From Gigaspora rosea (taxonomy: Eukaryota; Glomeromycota; Glomeromycetes; Diversisporales; Gigasporaceae): 64,000 nucleotides of DNA. Numbering within the stretch: position 1 is the stretch's first letter; the number at the start of each line of letters is the position of its first letter. Below the pieces are notes generated by a model. It worked only from the letters and a program-made list of their open reading frames with translations. It did no database searches and had not been told where the DNA came from. Made by a program: the position numbers and the translations under genes. The stretch is taken from the NCBI GenBank assembly GCA_003550325.1, contig QKWP01000771.1, positions 136,197 to 200,196 of the forward strand. Direction: 5' to 3'. Below are positions 54,763-64,000 of the stretch, one piece after another.

Positions 54763-55520
54763 TTTTTATCTCATGAATCCTTCGATAGAATATTAAAAAA
54801 ACATGTCAACCAAAGAAAAATTAATCAAAGCTTAATGAATATTAATTAGTAAATCACAGATAAAGGGTATAAAATGATCGATATTTCATAATAGATTATG
54901 GCGGGCATTTGATATTAGAATTTAATAAGAGCTGGAATGCCAAAAGATTCTCTCATTACAACCAAAAAAAATAAAAAAATAGTTCTTACAGCTGGTAAAT
55001 ATGCATAAATAGCTTTAGCTATTTAGTTAGATAGTGTGTAATAAGTTTTTTTTTTTAAATAAAAAGTAAAAACTAAAACAAAGTATTAGCTTTTACTCTT
55101 TATTCTTTATTCTTTTTTTTTTTTAAAAAAAAAATAAAACTAATAATTCTTTTTCTTCTTTAGGCTTTTATTTCCTAAAGTAGTCAGAATGTAAAATAGA
55201 CATTTAAAGTTCGGTCTAGGTAATCAGCATGAGAAATTGTAAAATTAAATAAATTATAAGTATAAATTTTTTAATTTATGTTTTGTGTTTAAGGTTTTTT
55301 TTTTCAAGACAGTACTAACAATTTCCTTTTTTTTCACAAGTTTATACTTCATTAGAGCAGTAGTTTGACATGAAAATAGTATTGGAAGATTCAAATGTGA
55401 ACTGGAAGAGAAATCGCAAACCAAATAATGATAAGTATGGTAACAATGTCTATCTTTTTTTTTTTTGAGTTCATTTTTTTTTTCGAAATAAGAACTGAAG
55501 GTTTTTGTTTTATTGTAACA
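54763..55520. other. AT-rich interior of the TIR element
   Basis: 54790-54990 has coding-like but stop-broken sequence (DKGYKMIDIS) of unknown kind; the rest is homopolymer-rich. Confidence 0.35.
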
Positions 55521-57070
55521 GTTAGAACGTGAATTAAGCACCTGAAGACTTGGATCTAAATGATATAAGCAAGAAGTCGCGAAAGCTTGGTAAGTGGTAA
55601 GGCCAATTTCATTCTTGATCTAGGTTGAATTGTTTTTTTCTCACTAGAACGCGATTTTTCTAGGTCTCTGCTTCACTAGAACAAAGTCTAACAATAGCAA
55701 TTTGAAATTTGGGCAGTGATTACGAGAACAAGCTAATAGCAATTTGAGAAATTACAATAAGTTCTTTTTTTATTGTACTAATTACTCTTCTGTAGACCTT
55801 CGCTATGTATAGATTGGAATTAAAATGGTAAAGTATCCTCTAATTTTCTCTTCAATTTAGCTTATTAGCGATGCCAGCAAATAGTGCTTTTTTATTTCTA
55901 TGGCAATGTTGTTAATTTAGTTACTGAAATTCTCTTGTAGTATAAAATCTTAGAATAGTGGGTTGGGAACTGGACTTTGTGGTACGAATGCAGGAATGTG
56001 ATTATAAAGGGCTTTAGGCTTAGATTATTATAAAAGGCATATTAATGTATAGATCCTTTTTTTAATAAATAAGTCAAATGTTATATGAATGGCGTGAATA
56101 TAATAATTTATAGTAGCAGTAATAAAATGAAATTTTATTTATTTATTGATTTATTTTTTATTAAAGAGCTAATTATTACATTATTCGAATATTATATAAT
56201 TCATATATCTATTAATTTGAACTATATAATCATAATGATTCCATTATGATCTCATCACATATCCTTTTCCTATTTTGCATCCAATAATCCAATCGCTTTA
56301 ATGAAAAGAAGAGCTATAAAAAAATAAAATGTTAGTTCTTACTTTGAAATATAAAATCGATCCCAAATCAAGAGAATTAAAACTTACCACTTATCCTAAT
56401 TTTACAGATTTTTACTCAGGTTTAAAAAGTTTTAAATAACTCACTTCATGTCTACCAAACAAAAACCCATAAAAAAAACTGTTAATTCCTACTTTGACAA
56501 AAGACAAATCGAACCCAAGACAAGAGAATGAAACTGCTACTTATCGTTTATACCGTTTTATAATTTTTCCCAGACTGTTCAGATCTGAATCTTTAGACAC
56601 CTTTTTTATATTTCAACGTTTTATGAAGTAAAAACCTACAAAAGAGAAATTTCAGGTATATTTTAGAAGAAAAGAACCCAGAACAAAGAACAAAAATTGG
56701 TATTACCATTTTACTGTTTCTGGTTCTTTGTTCTACCACCAAGATCAAGTCCTAATTCTCCGGATTGTCTAGATCTGAATCTTCAAGTGCTCATTTCAAG
56801 TTCCACCATCTTGCGAAGTAAAGAAAAATCTACAAAAAGAAAAAAATATTAGTTCTATTTCAGAAAAAAAAACCCCCCAGAACAAGAACGAATCGATACT
56901 TATCGTCTAACTACTTCCAGTTCTTTGCTAAGATCAAGTTCTAATTTGTTCTAATTCGTTGTAATTCGTCCTAATTCATAGTTCAACAAGCAATGACTTA
57001 AAGAAAAAATATATATTAGCTTTGCTTTGAAGAAAAAATAAAAAAAATTTGAACCTGGTACATAAAAAAA
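55521..57070. repeat. Degenerate 160-190 bp repeat array
   Basis: Units near 56311, 56468, 56636, 56830 and 56999 share 'aaaaaa.aaatgttagttc' and 'gaacccaagacaagagaa'-like parts. A related segment in the opposite direction lies at 55525-55590 ('aagcacctgaagacttggatc' against the reverse of 'gatctgaatcttcaagtgc'). Several units have 'acttacc', a splice donor on the minus strand, so a repetitive exon-intron gene is possible but unproved. Confidence 0.4.
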
Positions 57071-57416
57071 AAAAACAGAGTTACCTACCAAATTGTAGTA
57101 AAATGTACGCATATAGATTAATAAATTAGAATTTGACAGCTTTCATTATTTAAGAGTGATATTTCGTTTCTGCGAACACCAACGTGTGCTCTATTCCTAT
57201 ACAAACCTACCAGGTGGCAGAAATAGAAGGCGACAACAGCCTGTCTTAAATCAGTGGTCAATTAATACAACCGAAGGTTCTTTGGTATAGTATTGTGAAA
57301 ATTTTTATTATATATTTATACAATTGTTACACAAAAATTATGCAACATTTTATAGCTATATGTTTATAATAAGTTGGCCCCCCGTAATTTTACTAACCCC
57401 TAGCTTCTACTACATA

Positions 57417-57488
57417 TGGCCAAATTTGGTATTCTATTATATATATGGCCAAATTTGGTACTTTTTATATGGTACGGCCAAATTTTAT
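57417..57488. repeat. GGCCAAATTT cluster, left
   Basis: Three copies of 'ggccaaattt' spaced about 30 bp. The same decamer recurs seven times at 61326-61494, bracketing the transposase pseudogene. Confidence 0.7.
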
Positions 57489-58725
57489 ATAATATATACA
57501 ATAGGCTGATACGTATAATATTTAATTTCGAAAAAATTTATAACTTTTCAGTATATGCGGTATTTTAATTAGCATGATTATTCCAATCGGTCAATTTATA
57601 TTTTTGGTACTTCCCTTTTTAAAAATTTTATTTTTTCTGAATCTCTAAAAGGCAAGTAGAATCGGGTCCATATTGCAATACTGTCAAACCGTTTTGCTTA
57701 CATATGTAATCATACACTCTAATCTACAAGACTCCTTACTATTTATCTAAGACCCAACACACAACTATAATTCACTAGTCCGATTATGATAATAAAAGAT
57801 TCCTTTTGACATAACCGATCAAAAACTTATGCTATTGTTCTTTTTTTAGATATTTTTACCGGTTATTATTTCGAATCTGCTGATCTTTTCTAAAATCACT
57901 GAACTATGAATAGGCCGACTTTCATACTCAATAATGTGGGTAAATTTTTGATGCATTTTCCTATTATGTCTAGTGCCCTATGTAATTATGCATTGCCTTA
58001 TTGGAGATATGGCAACAACATTACCTAATAATAAGTGTTTCCATGCATTGAATAATAAGGACCAATTTAATAGCGAAGACATAGATAGGCTATATGCTAA
58101 TAACAGATAAAGAAGTATGGCTAATATGTCAATTGATTAGTGATAATAATATCTTGATCCATCAGGTATTAATGGGAAACGAAAATTTTTTTGCTCATAT
58201 ATAGATCAAAGATATTATTCATTCTGCAATTATCTATCTTGATGCTTCGTTAACTGCTAAATTTCTATCGCATTCATATTTACCCCTTAAAAAATTTCCT
58301 TGTAATAATCCTGTATATATCGGGAAATTTTCTATCTTCAATATTTAATTCAAAATACATACTGCCTGTGGGCATATTACAGAACTTCTCTGTTGCTCTC
58401 ACGATATGACAAATATTTGAATACTAATCTAAAAAGTGGTTATTAGAACCATAATAGAATTACAGAAGTAAATTCGAAATCATGAGGAAAAGGAAAATAG
58501 TAAATACTTAGAATAAAAAAGGGAAATAAATAAGAATACCTCTATTACACCTCATTAGATTAGATTGAAACAAAGAAATAAATTTTTTTTTAATCATGTA
58601 TCTAAAAATTATAAAAATAATTGCGAATTTGTTAAAAATAATGTTTCAAGTTGTCCCATATTAAAGTAATTATAAAAAAAAAAAGTAAAATCGTTAGGAT
58701 ATTCTGCTGTTAATAATAATTTAAC
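57489..58725 (+). other. Unassigned, with coding-like scraps
   Basis: 58009-58110 reads MATTLPNNKCFHALNNKDQF and 58210-58347 reads IKDIIHSAIIYLDASLTAKF before stops. No family recognised. They might be 5' parts of the transposon or an unrelated old gene. Confidence 0.3.
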
Positions 58726-60996
58726 ATGCCACATCTAACAAACCTCAAACAAAGATCAAAAAAGGCTTCTGAAGCAAAGGAGCAAAAAAATAGTATCAAT
58801 GTTATTGGAAATTCTGACAATAGTAATAATGCTTCTTATGACGAGGCAGTTGAAAATAATGATACTACAGGCATTATAAAAAGGCTTCAAGCAGCAACAA
58901 AAAAATATGATAATAATACTGACCTCGAAGATTATGATAACAATCTTTTTGCTCAACTCGAAAATAATAATGCAGAAGGCATTGTAAAAAAACTTTAAGA
59001 ATCAGCAAATAAATATTACCAGGAACATGATTCCAACAAAACCCATAGTACAAGTTATCTAGGAAACTCAGTCCGTACTAAAAGAAGAAAAAGGCAGCAT
59101 AGCATGAAGTAGCAAAGGAAACCCCTACGTTACATACCTTTTGGAACCAAGAAAAATTTGTTGAAAAAGCTGATGAGGTAGAATTGAATGATGATGAAGG
59201 ACAGTTAGAAGAAGTTGATGAGAATGATGATATTGGAGGGCCATCAGAGATGAGATTGAAATCCATAATTGGCATAAAAAAATCCCAACTGCTCTTGAAG
59301 ACTTAGTATTAGATATTAAAAAAGAAATTCCAACTAGTGAAGTTTGGGTACGTCTTAATAGCACTCGATTTTATTTCCAGCTTGTAAAAAATAGCCACCA
59401 AAAAATGGAAGCAAGCAAGATAATTGCAGATGCGGCAGGAAAAGGAGTATACCATGCTAAATGCATTCATTCCTGAGCACATGATTATGTTATAACTCGT
59501 CATATTCCCTATTCACGCCGGGGGCACTACGCGAAAACATGGAGCTTTCTCTGAGATGAAGATATTCTTCTTCAAATAAAATCATATGCTCATAAAAATA
59601 AGTGGAATATTACTCCACACATGATTATGCTTCAGATGAATGAGGTCATTCTGCCAGGGCTCGGGTTTGCACCGCCTCTGACCATTTCACTTAGTACTGC
59701 AAAAAATTATTTGAAAGAGCTTGGATATGTATATAGAGGGGTAAAAAAAGGTGTTTATGTAAATGGGTATGAGAGAGAAGATGTAGTAGTATATCAAAAT
59801 ATATTTTTAGCACAAATGAGTGAACTTGAGCATAGAATGCCTGTATTTTCAGGAGATAATATGGAAGTAGAAACCTGGCCGGATGACAATGTAATGCCAC
59901 TTATTCTTGTTACACATGACGAATATGTCTTTTTAGCCAGCAATGGGAGTCGAAGTCTTTGGATTCCTGATGGAGAACAACCTTTACAAAAAAAAGGTGA
60001 GGGCTGTTCGATTCACATTAGTGAATTCCTAACTGACGTTCGTGGCCAACTTGTACTTCCTGATGAAATACAACTATCAGATAATCTTTCTAGAGAAGCT
60101 TGTGTTGTTATACACTGTGGCAAAAATTATGATAGATAGTGGAAAACCGAGGACTTAATTGATCAGGTAATTAGTTTCAAATTAAAAATCAATCAAAATT
60201 GATTATAGTTAACAAATCGATAAATCGATTAGTTGACTATAATCGATTTTTATCAATTTTTTAAAAACAAACTCTGCCAACTAATCTATTGCCCGATTTG
60301 TTACACTATAGGTAGTCAACCGTACTATTCCTATATTTGAAGCATGCTTTCCAGGATGTCAAGCCTTGTTTGCATTCGACAATGCAACAAGTCATACTGC
60401 TTTTTCATATGATGCACTTATCGCCAAACGTATGAATCTTAGTCCTGCCGGAAAACAAGAGAAAATGCACAGCACATCTTACTTTCATGATGGAGAAACC
60501 CATAATCAAGATATGGTTTTTATATCAGATTATTACATTTCTGAATTATGTGGCGAAGCTAAAGAATTGAAGAAAGTTTTAAGAGAGAGAGGATTGTGGC
60601 CGGAAAACAGGTTGAGGTTGAAAGAAGCACAAGAATTAATGAGTCAACAACCAGACTTTTTGGCGCAAAAAGGACAGCTGGAAGAAATTATTGTTGCAGC
60701 CAGGTATCAAATTATTTTCTATCCTAAATTTCACTGTGAATTCAATTATATCGAATCTTCTGGGGTGCAGCCAAGAAATATAGCCGGTCACGTTGTGATT
60801 ACTCGTGAAAAGGTTACAAAGAACTGTTCCATTAGCGCTCGATTCTGTTCAACTTCCAACTATTCGTCGATATGCGAGAAAAGCATTTCGCTATATGGTT
60901 GCATATCGAAAAGGTTTGAAAGGTAAAGCAGTCGAATATGCAGTTAAAAAATACCATTCATACTGTTGAATTCCTGAATCAATCGAATATAATTAA
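58726..60996 (+). pseudogene. DDE transposase (IS630/Tc1-mariner-like), broken
   Basis: N-terminal acidic, Asn-rich region (58726-59270) with a stop at 58996 and shifts. Then LKELGYVYRGVKKGVYVNGY and EREDVVVYQNIFLAQM. Catalytic blocks: ILVTHDEYVF (first Asp), LFAFDNATSH (second Asp), FYPKFHCEFNYIE before a shifted WGAAKKYSR (third acidic site). The C-terminus resumes in another frame as IRRYARKAFRYMVAYRKG and KAVEYAVKKYHS to the stop at 60994. Stop at 60137 where Trp or Gly is expected. A 145-bp intron (60167-60311) joins two halves in frame. The family is common in fungi and moves by cut-and-paste. Confidence 0.8.
60167..60311 (+). other. Intron or MITE in the DDE transposase
   Basis: GTAATT..CACTATAG; removal restores DLIDQ-VVNRTIPIFEACF in frame. 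It contains a long inverted pair ('ttgattatagttaac' and 'agttgactataatcga'), so it may be a MITE that is spliced out. Confidence 0.6.
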
Positions 60997-61325
60997 TCAT
61001 ATATAAATATTATCTCTGTCTTGAAATACATAACTTTTTTTTAAGCTTTTTGAATTTTTTTATGCGATCTGTATTAAATTTTTAAAGTTTTAAAATCAAT
61101 TAAAATATCTGCATTTAAGACTGAAGTTACATCTGTTACACAACTATAATAATACACCGTACTGTACCTCTAATATGTGAAGTGTACCGCATATGCTTTT
61201 GTGATAAAATTAGATTTATGCAGATTATATACTATCGCAAATATGTGCTAGCCCTAGCTACATGAAACACAAAGATCAAATGACTTTCCCTAAATATCTA
61301 ACAATAATGTGAAAGTCTTTTGGTT
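60997..61325. other. 3' flank of transposase, no gene
   Basis: AT-rich, nothing supported. Confidence 0.4.
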
Positions 61326-61494
61326 TAATATGTACTAGCCAAATTTTTATATATAGCGGCCAAATTAAAAATAAACCAGCCAAATTTTTTATATTTAAAG
61401 CAGCCAAATTAATAATTTGAATAAACCAGCCAATTTTTTTATATTTAAGGCGGCCAAATTTCTGGATTAATAGTATATGTGAAGCGGCCAAATT
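61326..61494. repeat. GGCCAAATTT cluster, right
   Basis: Seven copies of 'gccaaatt(t)', most preceded by gcg, ca or ag, every 17-33 bp, same orientation as the left cluster. Possible subterminal binding repeats of the DDE transposon. Confidence 0.7.
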
Positions 61495-61790
61495 TCATGT
61501 TTACTTATAAAATTGTTCTAACTTCCATTCTCTACTATTTTTTTAAAATTAAATTCACAAAAATTTGACAATGTGGAAGTGTTTAGCTTATCTTGAATTA
61601 ACATTTTAAAATAGTATTTTTTGTTTACTATTTTTTTTAAAGAAGGATTAACAATTTGAATAACATCAATTTTATTGGTTGGGACTAGGTTGTCTGCACC
61701 GTAGAACTAAAGATAAGTTTTGCTTTATTTATTTATTTATTTATTATTAACTCTTTACTTTCTTTTATTTTAGGTTTTTGCTTCAGCAGA
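61495..61790. other. AT-rich, possible intron upstream of 61791
   Basis: Ends in '(attt)n' and 'cttttattttag', a good acceptor site at 61772. No other feature. Confidence 0.35.
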
Positions 61791-61982
61791 GTGCTAAAAT
61801 TGAATGCCAAGAATGAATTGAATGCTGAGAATGTAGATAAGGAATACAATGGAGCCGTCGTTGGAGCCATCGTTGGAGCCATCATTGGAGCTATTGTTGA
61901 AGCTGTTGTTGGAGCCATCGTTGGAGCCATCGTTGGAGCTGTTATTGGAACCGTAGTTGAAGGCAGCCTCAGAATTTTGTGA
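61791..61982 (+). repeat. 12-bp minisatellite, potential VGAI-repeat peptide
   Basis: 61848-61950 is about nine copies of 'ggagccatcgtt' with variation. The plus strand is open for 63 codons from a TTG, reading NGAVVGAIVGAIIGAIVEAV and on, a Gly/Ala-Val/Ile tetrad repeat that would form a GxxxG-rich membrane helix. The acceptor at 61772 hints at a last exon. No ATG start; coding status uncertain. Confidence 0.45.
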
Positions 61983-62085
61983 AGTCATGTTTAGATTAGT
62001 GGATCTTTCATCATTTTGGTGATTTGGTAGTTTTTTTGTTTTCTTTACAAGTTTTTCATGGGTTCTTTCATAGGTTCATTGTTTT

Positions 62086-62358
62086 TAGTTAAGATCACAA
62101 TAGGTTTTTTTTGTTAGTTTTGCGTATTTTTACGGCACTTGTATAGTGGATTTTCTATAGCGGGTATGGTATCTCTATGGCGATTTGTATAGTATCTTTA
62201 TGTAATTGTGTGTTTCTTTAGTATTTTTGCAGTATCTCTATAGCATTTGTGGTAGTCTTTATGGTGTGGTATCTCTATGGTATTTATATAGTATTTGTGT
62301 GGTATCTTTATAGTATTTGTGTGTGTTCTTAAGGTGTTTTTGTAGTATTTCTTTTAAT
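62086..62358. repeat. Degenerate gtatctctatagtattt tandem
   Basis: About ten loose copies of a 20-24 bp unit containing 'gtatctctat.gtatttgt'. Noncoding. Confidence 0.65.
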
Positions 62359-62366
62359 ATGTTTTG

Positions 62367-62970
62367 TTGGGGTGTCACATCGACTATTTAATCAAAACTA
62401 TATCAGTTAACTATGTAATTTATCATAGTGCAGATTTTTCATATTACATGAATATAAATCAATTTATCGCTATTCAATAAAATAAGGCTATTGCTATTAC
62501 ATTATATAATAAGACTTACTTTAAAACGTATCAACTTATTATATAGGCATGCATTGCCTTACAATTTTCACTAGTTATTTATATAAAATCAAAGAATAAA
62601 GCTATGTTTTTCTTTTTTCTATTAATATGTGGGTTTTGAACATTCACATTATAGAATACTTGAAAATTCATTAATTAGAATGAAAAAATTTATATTAAAA
62701 ATATAAATCGAAACTTAATTAGAACTTTAGCGAAAAATCAAACATAGCTACTTTAAAACAGTTCTGACAAACAGTTTTCAATTAAAAAAAATTAGAAAAA
62801 TAAGTGCAATTTTTATGTGATACCTTTAGAATTTTGCGCTTTTCTTTATAATTAAGTAAAGTAAAATTACATTTGATCATTTATTTTAATTTTACTAATT
62901 AAAATCTGCAATATGATAAATTACATAGTTATCTGACATAGTTTTGATTAATTAGTCCATGTGACACCCA
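62367..62970. mobile_element. 604-bp hAT-like MITE with 70-bp TIRs
   Basis: Ends 'ttggggtgtcacatcgact' and inverse 'tgggtgtcacatggact', matching on through 'taatcaaaactat.tcag' and 'aactatgtaatttatcata'. Perfect 8-bp duplication ATGTTTTG at 62359-62366 and 62971-62978. No coding. Confidence 0.9.
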
Positions 62971-63022
62971 ATGTTTTGTGGTTTTTTTTAATAAAAATAT
63001 ATATTTTTACATTGTTAAAATA

Positions 63023-63358
63023 TACCATATATTCCTGAAAATAAGCTACTCCGAAAATAAGCTACCCCTCTGATTTTTTTCAAAAATCTCAAAAAATGTG
63101 TTGACAGTTGCTACATATAAAACTTTTTTTTTACTAAGTAAACTTCAAACGTTCGATTAAGTAAAGTTGTTCAGCGCATCAAAATACACCTACAGTAAAA
63201 ATTTGGTGTCATTTGGACAACTTTTTATTAGTACGTTTTTCAATTTTTTCAAAAACGACTATATGCTAAAAATAAGCTACCCCCATTTTTTTGTGTAATT
63301 TTTGGCCCAAAAAAGGTAGCTTATTTTAATATATGAAAAATTAGCTTGCATATAGTAT
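63023..63358. repeat. TIR MITE (tactatatattcc family), copy 2
   Basis: 'accatatattcctgaaaata' to 'ttagcttgcatatagta'. Colinear with 2213-2751 without the nested word element. Confidence 0.75.
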
Positions 63359-63646
63359 TTAATAATAATAATAATATTAATAGAAGAGCATATAGTTTAT
63401 TTTTTATAATCTGTGCAGATTATTGAATTGTTAACTGTAAAAAAATTTTTTTTATATAAACTCAAATCTGAAATTGTATAATTTATAGTAAAATTTGAAC
63501 TTATATGATAATTTTGTATAAAGCTTTTAATAAAATTAAGTGTATAAAGTTATATTAAAATTGAGTCTGGATCTGAGTTATATCAGAGTTCTTCGGGGTC
63601 CTATTCTACCAGGTTGGCATTGATATCGAAGGACCCCTACCTATTA
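63359..63646. other. AT-rich, GGTC-word remnant
   Basis: No gene. 63565-63640 has 'gagtctggatctgag' and 'aggacccctacc', loosely like the word elements. Confidence 0.35.
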
Positions 63647-64000
63647 GGGAGCTTCCAGAAATCAGCTGATTTCTGGGTGGGTGAGTGGGTCAGCTGAAGT
63701 ATCAGGTGTAATTCCGGCCAAAATTTCATAATTCCGGCCAAAGTTGCAAAATTATTTTTGACCAGAATTATAGATTTATTAATAATATTTGATAATTAAT
63801 AACTTTTGAACTACTGGACCAAATTTGATGATTCAACTACCAAAATGATCCTCTCAATGAGAGGGTTCTAGTGAGCCAAAAATCGTTAAAATCCAATCAC
63901 AGGATCCTGTGATCGGAATAGATTTGTGTTACTATAAAGTTCTATAATTTATTAAATAATTATAACCCATTTATAGCAACACAAATTTATTTCGATCTTA
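63647..64000. mobile_element. PIF/Harbinger-like element, copy 2, cut by window end
   Basis: After TTA (63644-63646): 'gggagcttccagaaatca', then the arm of the element at 9988 ('attcaactaccaaaatga', 'aaaatccaatcacaggatcc'). The right end lies outside the window. Confidence 0.75.

Larger units (their letters stand above)
54093..57403. mobile_element. 3.3-kb TIR element carrying a gene fragment
   Basis: Ends 'ctaggggttagtaaaatta' and 'taattttactaacccctag' are inverted over about 30 bp ('cgggggccaactcaa' inner). No matching target duplication seen. It contains a metal-receptor-like fragment and a repeat array but no transposase, so it looks like a nonautonomous element that captured host sequence. 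Confidence 0.65.

Noticed and set aside
61733..61988. Minus-strand APTMAPTT and SNDGSN peptides
   Set aside because: Other-strand and other-frame readings of the 12-bp minisatellite; the plus-strand frame has better exon context.

Overview
The window reads as an AT-rich eukaryotic, probably fungal, contig that is mostly transposon graveyard. It has two recognisable single-copy-style genes with short AT-rich GT..AG introns, and everything else is nested mobile DNA in advanced decay. The methyltransferase architecture, the alpha-lytic-type S1 protease, the hAT, Tc1, Helitron and Ty3 load and the base composition fit an arbuscular mycorrhizal fungus (Glomeromycotina, Rhizophagus- or Gigaspora-like). 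That placement is inference, with moderate confidence. There is no bacterial operon, rRNA, CRISPR array or convincing functional tRNA.

Layout. 1-6.4 kb: scattered MITEs and an assembly gap (4009-4980). 6.46-12.62 kb: a foldback element opened by a hAT element (itself containing three further insertions) and by a Harbinger-like element that carries a 1.5 kb array of alternating palindromes. 13.4 kb: hAT transposase scrap. 14.85-16.08 kb: secreted S1 serine protease gene. 16.7-18.6 kb: tRNA-like head, GAACC word array, Helitron ends. 19.46-20.65 kb: five-exon SAM methyltransferase on the minus strand. 22.29-32.28 kb: one hAT element with an intact 8-bp target duplication, swollen to 10 kb by tandem Helitrons, MITEs and a Tc1 element with an internal gap (25994-26721). 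34.7-52.7 kb: an old Ty3/gypsy element (gypsy-1) cut by four insertions. The largest is a hAT element (38330-45992) that itself holds a younger LTR-complete Ty3/gypsy element (gypsy-2, 38545-45474). 53.5-57.4 kb: hAT transposase fragment and a TIR element carrying a metal-receptor-like gene fragment. 57.4-61.5 kb: decayed DDE transposase with one intron. 61.8-64 kb: minisatellites and three more MITEs.

How the parts relate. The two host genes stand alone and show no shared pathway. The transposons can be ordered by insertion: gypsy-1, then hAT 38330-45992, then gypsy-2. Target duplications are legible at about fifteen elements. The most unusual signal is a group of hAT-like elements sharing a TAGGG.TGTT-type terminus, whose bodies are built from many copies of one short self-complementary word that differs between subfamilies. 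The second is the 327-bp array in which both alternating units are palindromes.
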